Of a DNA stretch of 64,000 nt, positions 44,591-57,400 are shown in pieces. This DNA comes from Bemisia tabaci (taxonomy: Eukaryota > Arthropoda > Insecta > Hemiptera > Aleyrodidae). The notes beneath the pieces are model-generated. The model was given only the letters and a program-made list of their open reading frames with translations, was not told the DNA's origin and searched no databases. Position numbers and translations under genes: made by a program. Numbering within the stretch: the stretch's first letter is position 1; each line of letters starts with the position of its first letter. Where the stretch lies: contig NC_092797.1 in the NCBI RefSeq assembly GCF_918797505.1, positions 13,963,372 through 14,027,371 of the forward strand, written 5' to 3'.

Positions 44591-47500
44591 AAAACTTACG
44601 GTGGACGCAGGCTTGAACGTCCGTCTGGTTATCCTGCTGGTGATTTGGCCTTCTCCGATGTTAACATATGGGACATGCCCACTAGAATGAGACTGAGGGT
44701 AAATTGATTGCGGTAAGAACGTGTTCCCCATCATGAGACAATTGACATCTTTCAAGTCTTCTCGTAAAGGAGTGAGAAGAAACAGTCGCCCATCTGAGAA
44801 ATCAATGCCTCGAACAATGCCTAGGTAATCAGACAAAGAAAAGGATATTAGAAAACGAATTTAGGAGATATTTCAAGGGCAGAATCTACAATAGAGACAA
44901 GAATAATCAGATGGATCGACAGATCAGAATGTTGATCAAGAAAAAGATTGTTAATACTTTTTGGCAGCATGGGACATTCCCTGTAAGGGTGAAGTTTACT
45001 ATAGAAGAGAGTAAAGAGATGGCCAATTTTCCCGGGCAAAATCTTCATTTTGTGTGGGAAGTTGAGAATGCCAGGATGAGCCATGAGTCAAAGCAAGAAA
45101 TGCTGACATTGGGATGAAGTGCAGGCCGCAGGGTCCGATGATCGAAGCCAGGGGCTCGCATCCCAACTGAGAACATGCACACAAAGTAGAATAGATTTGA
45201 GTCGAGATCATGACATGATATTCGAAGAAGATCACTTTGATCCAACACCTGCCTGCCTCTTATAATCACGAGAAAAATAAAAAGATTTTGGAAAAAAAAC
45301 TTCAGTAAAAGTTAGATGATTTTTAGACCCTCCATTGAAACATCCGGATTAGAAAAACGAAGAGTTATCCAATGTTTCCAACAGTTCAAGAAACCTGGGA
45401 ATTACCATGAACCCTTGCAACCTCAGCTGGTGCCATTGGAGAGAGCGCGAACAATTTCCAGGTGTGGAGATCTCATCCATAGTGTGGCAAAGGTCAACGT
45501 AATTAAAAGAAAACAAATCCACGGAAGGTTATGATAGAAGAGATTAAAAGATTTTAGAGTCAGGGCATTGGAAAAGGAAGTGGTTATGGAAATCCTGGTT
45601 TTTCGGTTCTAATTTAAATATTTTTGTAAATTACACACAAAAGTAAATCATGTTGGAATATATTTTTAGGCTATTCTACTTACTCAAGAAAGGGGGGTCA
45701 TATATAATATATTAAAATTGAGATGATAGGGGTTATATAGTATTTTTAGGGGGAAAATAGACAAAATATACTTACCGAAGCCAAGGCACTTATGATTGAA
45801 TGTATCATTACTAGATTTTGAACACAATGCAACTAAATTCCCATTTATAGCTGCGAGAGACTGAGCTCGACTGAGATTCTGACCATGGCAGATAATGATA
45901 TCTAGGTTGGATACATCGGTTCTGCAATGAGTAAAAGAGCATTCAATTAATTTAAGTTAGGTTGATGGCACTTTTAGATGAAGAAATCATCCAATTTTAA
46001 TGGGTGTTCTCAAGACACCTACAGCAGTTGAAGGGTATCAGAGGTAAAGGAGTTCCTGACATTTTTAAAAAGCTTGAGACCTTAGACATTTTGAGTAAAA
46101 TTCTTGGGGTCTGGTGAAACGATTGAAAACGAGAGATCAGTTTTGGGTCGTAATTTTTTACGGCACAAAACTAATCGTAAGAGCGTTTTTTGTGCGTGTT
46201 GAAAAGTGTGGTAGTAAGGATAACTGCATACCAGAACACGCATGTTTTCATAGAAAAATATCTGTTCACATGACTACACGTAAAGTCATCGACACATGTA
46301 TGTACACTAATAATGAGCACAGCCCAGAACATGTAAGTGCAAGAATAAACGGCTTCCTCACAAACAAGTAGAAAAAAAACCGGTGATAATGTGCATTATC
46401 ATGTCTTTCTCAACTTTTTATTCTTAGGTTCATTAGAATAATACAAGCCACTCAGCTTTCATATTTTTCATTTTTTGTTAAACTATGGATGCATTTTTCT
46501 TAAAATGACAGAAAGATTACTGAGCTTCTTATTCCTCAGTCATAACCTTCATTTGAAGAATTTTTGTCATTGAAGAATAGGGAAGCTTTGGATTCAGAAA
46601 GAGGTAGGTATCGCAATTTGGGTCACCTTCTTCAGAGGGCCTCAGTTTTCAAACTTTTTCCTCACATAGCACCCTTCCTTAGGGTGGTAGTTATTTGGAG
46701 AGATCGCAAGAAAAAAAAATATATCACAAAAAAATGAGGAACGAAGGCAGATCAGGTTAAAACCAAAAGAAAGATGCAAAAATAAAGCTTGTAAAGATAA
46801 CAAATAATTGTTCGCCAGAATTTTCATTAACTTGGTATTGAACACAGGAAAAAGCCAACACAACGGAAAGACAGAGCCAATGTGTTAACGAGATAAAAAA
46901 TAATGTTAACCAGATCTTTCTAATCCGATTTTTTTCCTTGGTGGATAATGTGGATATCAAATCCTTCCACCACTGTTCAGTAATTAGTATAGTTGAAATT
47001 ATGCATCTTGATTCAATTCAGTTTGAAGTTCCTTCTTCTTTGAAAATTATGGCAGAAAGGCCTCCGATTTTAAACTTTTTCTACATACATACTTGCAATA
47101 CTCTTTTGTGTTGTACAAGAAATTCTTGGCTTAAGGGGATGTCACAGTGTCCCACAAGTTGAAAGAAAGTGGAAAAAAAACTATCACAAGAACAAATAAA
47201 AACTATGATTCACACCCAGAGATGGAAAGTGAAATTTCAGATCTCTCAAATAAATTGCATAAAATTTGAAATTTGTCCACTTTTTCGAAATAATTCATTA
47301 AACCTTCGGAAGCTCAGAAAGCACTTCAAATGGACTTTATGATGATACGGCAGTAAATGGTGCAAAGGGGGACACTAAGGGGAAATTAGAGAGAAATTTA
47401 GCCTCAACTTAAAGTCCAAACCAAACAAAAACCTTTGAAAGGCATGAATGTCTTAGGCTGGAGTGGAAAATTTCAAAATCGAGAATGACTGTTTCTAGGT

Positions 47501-50500
47501 GCTTTTTGGCCTCCTGAATGCATCCCAAGAGCTTCGGAAAATTTCATGAAATATTCCATCTCTGTTCACACTAGGATTTGAGCCACAGACCTCTCAGTCA
47601 CACTTTAAGCCACTACACAACTTCCTCATTAAAACGCGAGGCGCATTCTGTAGCAACTTCAGCAAGCAACCCGCCGTGCAAATTTTTATTTTTAAAGGGC
47701 CATGAAATTCCCCCTATTACTTGTTGTAAGAAATTCTAAATACTCAATATTAGGTACTTGTTGAAAGAAAATCTAGGTTCATGAGACCGCACTTCTGGGC
47801 AACACTCATTTGATTCATAATGAGTGACGCATCTTTGAAATGACGGTCCATGTTCCGTGCTATAAAAATCAGAAACTAGGTCTCCAAGAGGGCACTTACA
47901 CAAAAGGAATAACATCCGTAATGGCATCCGTGGATTTGGGTAGAATTTGACTGAAATAGGAGAGTATAACTGCGCCTCTTCTTTCAGGAGGATTGGTTTT
48001 ACTGCAAAAAAAATTTTTAAAAAAAATTAATGTTTTTAACAGTTGCTGCAAATTTGAAGGAGAGATAAAAATTTAATGAATCCAGTAGCTTAAAAAATTG
48101 AAAAAGGGGAAACAAATCAAAATTAGTAAAAAATAGACAAAAAACTTAAGTCTTAAGGATGGTGGCAACCTTCACTAAATTAGAAACTGCAATGAGAGAA
48201 GAGAAACAGAAAATTTAAAAAAACTTTAGGCTTTGTCTCCACAAGACGTTCACGTTAGATTCACTGCAGGGAAAAGTCTCACTTGCAAAGTTGAAACAAA
48301 TACTGACTAATTCATTCACTCAAGATTAATTTTAGCGCAAAGTTGAGCCCTTTTGGGAATGAAAGACCAACTAAGAGAGGAAGAATTGAAAGCAGATTGA
48401 GTGCTACTTTGGTATTCACTCGACTGTTTACGTTGGTTTAATTGTTAATTGTGTACAGTTATTGACTTCATTTTGGTTAAATACTCGATTCTTATTGATA
48501 ACCTGCATAAGCTTGTTGCGGGAATATGAGAGCTCTATCCTGTGGAGAGGGTAACTGCACTGAATCCCTAAAGTTGTCTCTATAAGATGGCACATGACTC
48601 CTTGGAATTTGATTCTATTGGGGAGAACAGGCTTCATTTCTTCCCTTAGATGGAGCGCAAAACTCAGCTCAAACAAAATTGAACTGTGGTAAAAACAACG
48701 AAAATTGTATGAAATCAAAATAATAAACTCAGAACTCACAAAAAGTCAAATACCTGATTCTTTTTTCAGTGAGTTTTGAGTTGATTATGTTAATTTTATA
48801 CGATTTATGGTGTTTACCTCAGGTTTGATTGCCCCAGTTTTTTTGGTTACATCGTTATCAACATTGAACTTCTTAGGGCTTGAATATTGAGATTTTTCCA
48901 TGGACATAAATGTGATAGGGTCCATACTGCATTCATAGTACATTTTTAAAGGAGCTATATAATTGAGATTTTGTCGAATTGAAATTCTTGGGACTGTTTT
49001 GAGTATCAAAAGAGGATGAAATAATAGTAATATAAAATTGAACTGAGAGCTATTATCTCAATTAATCTTGAATTTTTATCTTCACTTCAGAAGGAAAAAG
49101 AGAGAGCTTACTTACTTTGGATTTGCATTTGAAACGGATGAGATGACACTTAAATCATGCGTCACAACACCGCTCACTCTACTGACTTTAGACTTGATGA
49201 ATCTATGATGCCTTTGTACAATGTCTGGAGATAATGGAAGTGGATAATTGTTGTTGTCCTTTTTGCTCTGTATTTGTATGACATGTGTTGGTCTGAAGTA
49301 ATTGATGGTGCAGGACATCAGTTCCACTCCTAGGCCTGTGATTCAGAATTAAAAGAGTATAATTGGCTGTCCCTTGGGGAAACCTTGGTCCACAAAAACT
49401 TAGCATTATATGTATCAAATTTTATGATTATGATAGAGGCTTCATACATGAATGAAGAACCGGTCAGATTTGCTATTTTAAGTGAAATAAATAATTACAC
49501 TTAATTTTGGCTTGAAAATTAGGACAAAAGTCTTCCTGACAATAGGTAGTTAAAACCAAAGCATAGGGATAGTATTGAAAGAATAATTGAATACTTTGGC
49601 ATTTGACACAAGAAAAGTTCAATTAGAGAGAGATAGCGATGGGGGAGGGTGTGAAGAATTTTGGCGCCTCTAGAGATGGAGGGCGACTTAGAAGTGTGCT
49701 TTTCGTGCCTCTCTTAAGGGATAATAGTGGTACTAAAAGTGTGAATTTTAGATACGATTTTCAAAAACGTTAATATGAAAATTAAACCCTGTGTTGGCAA
49801 AAAAATTATCCAAATCCACAGCAACTTGTCCTATACGACATCAGCAGAGATGGTAAGTGAAATTTCAAAAACCTCGAATAAATTTCACAAAATTTGAAAT
49901 ACATTAATTATTATCAGAATTATTAATTAAACAGGAGGACTAACAAATAAAAAGAAACTAGATGCATTGAGACATGATTCAGGGTTGCCACAGAATTTAG
50001 AAAATGAAATTCCCGGACATTTCCCTGATTCCCCTGACACATTTTAAGGGAATTCTTTGACAATTGAAGATGTGACGGTTTGTTAGGAAGGCATAATTGA
50101 AAATAGATTTTGGACAAAATTTGTTGTTCGAAACCTCAAACCTATTCTAGAAAGCAAATGAAGGTGATTTAACAAATTTTCCTGGACATTTTCGTTATTT
50201 TCCCTGACATTTCCCGGTTTTCCCTGACTGTGGCAACCCTGATGATTCCTGCCATGCATGTTTTCATGGGATCCTAAAGCTCATGTCAGGATGGATATAG
50301 CTCCTAATAATTTAAATATGTTCATTTAATCAACATTTCCACTAAAATCTTCTATGCGAAAAGTTTTTGTTGAAATTCACCAAAGTTTCTGGAAAAAAGA
50401 GCATTATATCGATGACTGAATGCAAAAATGCAAGTACAACATTTGAAAATCTCAATTTATGTTTCTGTTTCTTTGAAGAGAAATAGGTAATCAAAGTGTG

Positions 50501-53500
50501 CAAAGTGCAGATTGCAATATTGGGTGGTATTTTGAGAATGAAGGCATAAAAGTTATAGAAAATTTCTAGAGAGTATTGGTTGGGTTTCTCTTAAAAAAAT
50601 AAAACATGAGCCAAGTTTTAAATGATGAAATCAAAGATATGCATTTTTTAGCTTTGAACATCGATACTTATATTACTTCAAATCTTGCAACGGACATCTT
50701 ATATGGTTCCGGGGATCATGGAATTAAACCCTTTCTACACCCCTGTTTGAGGCATACTTTGTAATTTCAGCGATAGATATATGTAGATGTTGACAAAAAA
50801 TTATTCTTACCTCTGCAGAAACCCATTGTGTTAATGAACCATGGAATTTTTTTCAACTCTGCACTAGAGGCACAGTAACAAAGAATCTCTTCTAAATACT
50901 TTAAGTACCTGTCAAAACACTGCGCAACATTGATCTCTCCAAGAAACCACACTCTGAAAACAGGACACATACTTATTAGTTGAAATTTCTCTAACTCTTT
51001 CTCCAACGAGTCAATTGAAAACTTTGGATGGTTTCTTCTGCAAACTGGCCACTGACCATGAACCATGATTACCGTGTTTCAAAAATTCCGCTACTTAATT
51101 TTTTCTTCAAAGGGGAACAAGCCAACTTTGTTACTTACTAACAGGTATTATCATAAAACATACCTCTAACAGAAAACAAGAATTGTGACAATTTTGAGGA
51201 AATTATGATAATTAGTTTTTCAATGAAAAACAAAGTACCTACAATAAGTGGTCTGCAACTTCAAAAATGAGGAATTGCAGTTTCCAAGTTTAACCACTAA
51301 CTTGAGATTTCTTAACTCAGTTGTCCCACAGCAGACAAGTAGAGAGGGTAAGTCGAGGCGAAAAATAATGAGACTGAGTACTTCCACTTGGGGTCATTTT
51401 GAAAATTTCTAGAGACTGCGAGAAAACAGGTGAGCAATAAAATGAGTACGGTACATCCGGAAATACAGTGATCATATGCAGTAGATTTAGATTGCTGGTC
51501 TAAGGTAAACGTTTCACTTTAAGAGTACTAGTGTTTAGCAGCCGAAAACGAAAAAGAGAAAAAGACAGATAAAAAGCATACCTTCCAGAATGACTCAAAT
51601 GAGAAAAGTTTGGACCAAGAAGAGGTTTGGTGACAACATGGACCGACATGCAGCCTGGAAGTGTCATCTCACACTGGCCAGGATCTAAATCAATTACTAG
51701 AGCCTTCTTCGCAGATGTTCGACTCAAACATTGATTGACTAAATAACGGAGAAGAGTAGACTTCCCAACTCCCTTACCACCAGCTAGTAATGATATGCTG
51801 CCTGAAAATAAAAATCGAAGATGATTAGTAAAAATTGGATTAATGGTAAACTTTGAAGGACACTGCTAAATAATCCAGATTTGGTGTTCATTTTGACTCA
51901 AATCCAGAGTAAAAACTTCCAAGTGCCAATATCACTTTGATTAATGACTAATGATGCGTTTCATTCAAGTAATCATAAAAAAATTGGATCAGCAGAAGGA
52001 TAATCCATTCCCCAAGATTGTATGATTATATTTTGAAGTAAATTAGCCCAAAAATAAAATCTCAATTACAGCCGAAAAAATTCTATTGATTGATTACTTA
52101 TTGTTCTCAATCCATGAATCTTTTCCTACAGTACTTCTGACTTGACTTTTGTACCGATTGACTGTAGAAATTAATGATATAATCTTCGGGCATATAAACA
52201 TCTCCTGCTACTTCAAATACTTGAAAATAATCTGATTGTGAGTAAATTAAATAACTTCACTTTTATGCTTTCAAAAAATCAAGCTAAGTATTTGAACAAA
52301 TGGTTAGTAATACCTATTACTACTATTACAGTCATCACTGTGGGCTGAAATATATTTTGATTTATAAAAAATTACATGATTGTTATATTTTTATTGTACT
52401 TACATTAGCTTCTACTTCTCTTCAATACCTACAAACATTGGGCTAGTTTTTCTATGAAACTGATTTCGCGACTACTTCTGATAGTACCGTGCTCTCGATC
52501 GGGGATGGAACTTACATTTCTAGCCTTGGCCATTCTCCTCTTAGATTGTTGCGTATTTTATTAACAGCCCAATGAGGTCAAATATGATGAAAGACAAAAC
52601 ATTATACTTGATTTGTAAAAATTTAGATAGGCAGTAATAGTTAGATAAAAATATGATTTGAAGTTTGTAAACGAACCTGTATAACTTGTAATTGAGCTTA
52701 AAATCTGATCAACCAGCGGCTGCCATTGGTCACTGACTTTGAAAAAATTTTCTGGCTCAGAAGGGTGGATAAACTGACAAATAAGTTCACGTTCAATTTT
52801 TTTTACTTCTTCTGGATGTTCAACATTCATGAGCTTCTCTTGAATACTTGTCATAGTTGGAAATATAGATGACTTGCAATGGCTATTCAAAAAAACTTGC
52901 ATTCTTTTTGTGTCGGTACTTCTCTCGAGCAAGAGGATTGTACTACTTGATTTCATGAGCATGATAACCCTATCAACAGTTTGAGTGGCAATGCCTGCAC
53001 ACCTCTCTTCAATTTTTTCCTTGAGATCTCTAAGATCTAAAGAAGGCTGTGTATTTTTTGAGATGATTACTTGTAAAATGCCAGAGTCTCTCAGAGAGAA
53101 CACATTTGATGGGGGCGTGCGATTATTGAAAACGTAACCTAGAACTTCTGCTTGCCCGTGAAGTATTGACAGCTTTACGACCCCAAAAAAATATAAAATA
53201 TCTGTATGATCACAAATAGCAAGGACTTTTTTTGAACTGACAACAACGAATTTTACTGATTGGAGAAAGTCAGCAAAAATGTTGGGTTGGTCCTCAACAG
53301 CAGGCTGATTCCCCGGGAGTTGGGCTTCCACACCAAGATGCGCTAAGCTGGAGCTGGAACTTGCAATGTTAAGGTTAGAGATACTGACACACGTTGAGTC
53401 AACTCTTGTTTTCGTGACATCTGAGACCTTCGAGCTGAATATAGACTTGCGAACATTGTCTTCGACCGATACAAAATTACTGACAATATTCAGGTTGGCA

Positions 53501-53628
53501 CGGTTATGTTCCTTCACAACTTTCGCCAACTTTAACTCCTTGGTTTTATTCTTTTTCTTATCTTTACGTGACTTGATTTGAAGTTTCTGTTCATTTGATT
53601 TGGACTTTTTAAATTTGGGCTTCCCCAT
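44186..53628 (-). CDS. NOL9: NOL9-type polynucleotide 5'-hydroxyl kinase (Grc3/NOL9 family)
   Basis: Nucleolar RNA 5'-kinase of pre-rRNA ITS2 processing (works with LAS1L in mammals). Exons on the minus strand: 53628-52677, 51801-51582, 50953-50811, 49335-49116, 48001-47900, 45921-45776 and 44820 onward; all junctions are GT/AG and phases fit throughout. Features: Lys-rich N-terminus (residues 3-40, likely nucleolar signal), Walker A GGKGVGKST (325-333), VIDLDPGQCE, LPGCMSV, PLLGPNFSH, then INTMGFCRG (NTMGW in human), FRPTHVIQI, VILSYFSQ, and CLGFGIVRGIDF with VNCLMMG and VPYVNIGEG, all in human order. Read through, the last exon stops at 44186 and the protein has 805 residues, the last 137 mostly from minisatellite B. 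A perfect donor GTAAGT follows residue 668 (exon end 44600), so the tail may be intronic. Human NOL9 has about 700 residues. Confidence 0.9.
44821..45775. other. NOL9 intron 6 with an unidentified plus-strand frame
   Basis: A plus-strand frame from about 44850 to 45117 (68 codons from its ATG at 44911) reads MDRQIRMLIKKKIVNTFWQH and FPGQNLHFVWEVENARM; it looks like coding sequence rather than random A/T-rich intron but I recognise no family. Another frame follows at 45316-45534. A decayed retroposed or transposon gene is my best guess. Confidence 0.3.
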
Positions 53629-54428
53629 ATTCAGAAGGAACTGGTAATATGATGAACAATAGTCTCAGTCAAAGCGCAACATTGATAGAAGACTTGAAAG
53701 AGGAAAAGTACGAAGCACTATTTGATTTTGAGAAAAGGAACTAAGATTAACACTTCATGATGAATATCGATGGTAAGACTTCAGCTTTAGCGCTAAAAAA
53801 CTCAATTTCACTGAAAGAGACCGTAAAGAATGGGATACTTCTACTTGAACTGTTCAATTCAAATTTCAAAATTCAATTGCAATTGCAAGTTGCACGTGCT
53901 GTCATTTAAAATGTAAATAAAAATAAATGGTGAGGGTGAGGACGCATTAGTAAGCGCCAATCACAGTTCCGGATCCATTTGACGTCATATAATAATGGAA
54001 ATTCCCGATGCAACCTCATTTCCTTATCACTAACTTTATCTTATCACTTATCGTAATTTAACAAATAAAATTTATAAAATTGCAATGATAAACCCTTTCT
54101 TGCCGCGTTATCAAACTTTTTAAATCAATTTCTAGGAACCTTACATTTTTTTTGCGAGATTTTGACGCCAATGGTACAATTCGAAAGTAACTTCTAACTT
54201 GTATTGGTTGGTGATTTGGCCAACTTGATACTCAGCCTCCCGTGACCTTGGAGCCACCACCACCTCTTTTCCATCTAGTAGAACCGTAGATTATCAACAG
54301 CCAACAGCACCAATTGGCAATTTGACTTTATTCTCAATCTCAATCATTATTTTTGAAACCTTTTCTTTCGGTTATCAGAATTGATTCCTCAGAACTTTTT
54401 ATCTAGTGCCAGCTAATTTCCCATCAAT
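53629..54428. promoter_or_regulatory. Shared divergent promoter region of NOL9 and the sorting nexin
   Basis: The two genes are head-to-head with ATGs 800 bp apart. Within it are a CCAAT box (53957-53961) and, 19 bp further, a palindromic TGACGTCA (53980-53987), the full CRE/ATF site. No TATA box in a convincing position for either gene, which fits housekeeping expression. Activity is inference. Confidence 0.5.
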
Positions 54429-57400
54429 ATGAGTTCAAGTGAAGTCGATCCAATAACTTCTGACCCATTCGATCAAGCTGATGATGATGATTATGACTTG
54501 TATACTTCAGCTATTGGGGTGAGCATTAGTTTCTTATCACTCATTCCTAGATCAGTCGCTTCCCTTCATTCCTCTCTGCCTCTTGTCAGGTAGGCTTATT
54601 AGAACCTTTAATGTTTGCCACTCAGTTGAAGTGCCCTCAGTGCTGGCGCTCTGCAAACAACCATCCCTGATAGCCCTTATCAGCTCTAGTCAAGAATCAT
54701 CTTCATTTTGAGTTCTCAATTTGGTGTCTTTCAAGAATAGGCAGTAAGTGGGGAAGTAATCCACCGGCAACATTTTCTCTGCTTTAATTCATCTGCCGCC
54801 TCTTTCATTTGTAAAATGCAGAGGAGATGTACGCGGTGCAAATCGTGCCGAATGGGCCCACCAGCAAATATAGATTCACCCAAGGCAATCAGTCAAAATA
54901 CCTCTAATTTTATTTTGACTGCTACTACCAACCTCTGCTTTATAGTGTAGCATTAATTATTTCCTTTATTGGCTAAGTTATCCCCTAAGTAATGCCAACA
55001 TGGTTCAAATTCAGCCTACTTAATGTCAGAACAAACGAACCAGTTAACATCAAACCTAGCTACGCCCCTTCGAAGTAATGTCTTTATCTTCTAGTTTAAG
55101 TTTGAGCTTTATCTATTTTTTTGTTTGGCAGGAACTTATCTGGAGTACGTAAGTGATTCACTCAACCAGGTGCATATGAAATATAATTGTGCCTTTGAGA
55201 GTGCCGAGTTTAGTTTATTTGTTTAAGAATCTGAATTCTATTTTAATCTTAGACTGGACTCTTTGACTTTACTTTTTTGAACAGACTCTTCTTTCGTAGC
55301 TTCTTTCCTAATCATTTTTTGCTAGAGCTGCCAACTGCACTTAGTCAAATGACCTCCCTGTCTGATGCTCTTTTGTTTTTGTCACAGGACTCGATGAAAA
55401 CATCGCAAGCTGAACCAATGTTACCAAATAATCAGGTTTGTTTAAGTATTATTTTTTATTGTTTCATTAAAAGTAGGAGTAAGTCCTAGTTTATAACCAA
55501 AAAATACTATATGAAGTTTCTGTGGAACTAAGAATGAGAACGTCGTTCTACTTTTTTCTTAAAATGATTCTTCCTCAGAAGCTGGCTAACACTACCCTTT
55601 CTGAAAGGAAGGGTTTACCTCCAAATTCATTATCTGCAATTTTTCAACTAATTTTCTTGCTAGATACTGAACATGTTTGTCAGAACTTCTGCATGATAAG
55701 GCCTGAAACCATGAATACCTTGAAATTATGGTGATTTGAATTTTCAAAATAATTTGCAATGAACCCAACTTTTTTTGAATAACACCCTTTTTCTGGAAAA
55801 TACTTTAGAATGTTCAAACTACAACTCTATTTTCCCGCCATTTTATTTGAATTACAGAAATCTTTCTCCCAAAATCTACAGCGTGATTGAGTTATTCTTA
55901 GCCAAATATTATTTAATTAATACCTTTTTGCTCTGTGACAGGCTCCTGCAACCTTACCATCAACACCGTACGAAAATGGATCGCCAAGTATTGGAGTTCA
56001 GAGCCCCCAGGCACCAAAAAAGAGTTTACATTCCTTTGACGTAAGTCCAATTTTTTATTTCCGACATTAAACCTTTCCTCCTCAATTAAGATTTTTTGTG
56101 CTCTAAAAGCTCATTCAAACTTATTTCTTGAAGCTGGAAATAGAACTCTATAAGTAGCTCCTCTACACGATTTCAACAAGTTTTCCTGGTAGTTTTTAGG
56201 CTTGGTTCAGACAGCCAAACTTTCTGGTTTAATAGTTCATCAAACCATGCAAATGAAACTAGCAGCCCGAGTCAATTTGTCTATGCACAGTTGTTTCGGG
56301 ATGGCGCTGATGAGTATACTTACATTTTCTTTATACCTGAATGGGGTGGATCTGTTTTGGTAAACAAATTTTGCTAAAGTTTGTTAAAGGCTGGACCATC
56401 TAGACTGGGCTTTTGACTTTTAAATTGTGTTAAATAGTATGGCTTAGAGCTGCAGCCCAATTAAAGATAAATTATAAACCTAAGTTGATAAAATACTCCA
56501 CTCCAGGATTTTTCCTAATGGTTGAAATTTTCTTCCTTTTAATTTTCAAGAATACGAAAAGCTCTCAGCATCCTCATTTGGTAAACTCCATTTTCCTCCA
56601 ATTTTTTTTAAATAATGATTTTATTCTTCTTTTTTTCTTTGCTCATGAATCTATAATTTCTACACTGAAATGAACCAGCCTTTCCATTGTCATAGATTTT
56701 TTAAAATGAATCTTGTAAAAAAAATTATAATAGGTAGAAATAATTATTCCTCTCTGACTTTGAGATCTTCCTATGGGACTCAGAGTTTTTGGGGCTAACA
56801 TTTTCTGTACAGTAACCTGTCGCAACAAGCAAACCTTTTTGGATTACCAAGTATTGGTGTAGCCAGCAGCAAAGGCTTATTTACTTATTTAGCGAACATT
56901 GGTCAATTGTACAAGGAGACTTCCTTTGATTTGATGCCTTTCTTTTGAATGTGTCCTCTGTCTTTTCCCATGAATATTTTAGAAATTAAAAATTTCCCAT
57001 TTATCTTTTTCAGGAAGCAGAAGAGGACCAGTACATTGATATTAGTGTCACTGAGCCCAGTAGGAAAGGTGATGGAATGGGATCATACGTAGAGTTCCAG
57101 ATCAACACCAGAACCAATATCAAGTTATTCAAAGCACGTAGTTTCAGTGTCAGAAGAAGATTTAGTGATTTCTTAGGGGTTCATGACAAACTTGTGTCTA
57201 AGTATCTGCGAGCTGGCCGTATCATTCCACCTGCCCCAGAAAAAAGCGTCATAGGTAAACTATTTAAGTGAAACTGTCTTTAATGCAAAATTATTTTTTT
57301 CAGAAAGAAAGCAATTAATTTCTTAGAAATAGGGAATGATTAAGGGAGGAGGCAGTTGCCCTCCTCCTCCTCCTCTTCCTCCTCTAAGCAGTAGTCATTT

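Noticed and set aside
48818..49040. An open minus-strand frame with a donor-like end, first taken as a NOL9 exon between 49116 and 48001
   Set aside because: Its only open frame would need phase 0 on both sides, whereas the neighbouring exons meet in phase 2. Joining 49116 directly to 48001 is in frame and gives the expected PPERRGAVILSYFSQ block, so this frame is intronic.
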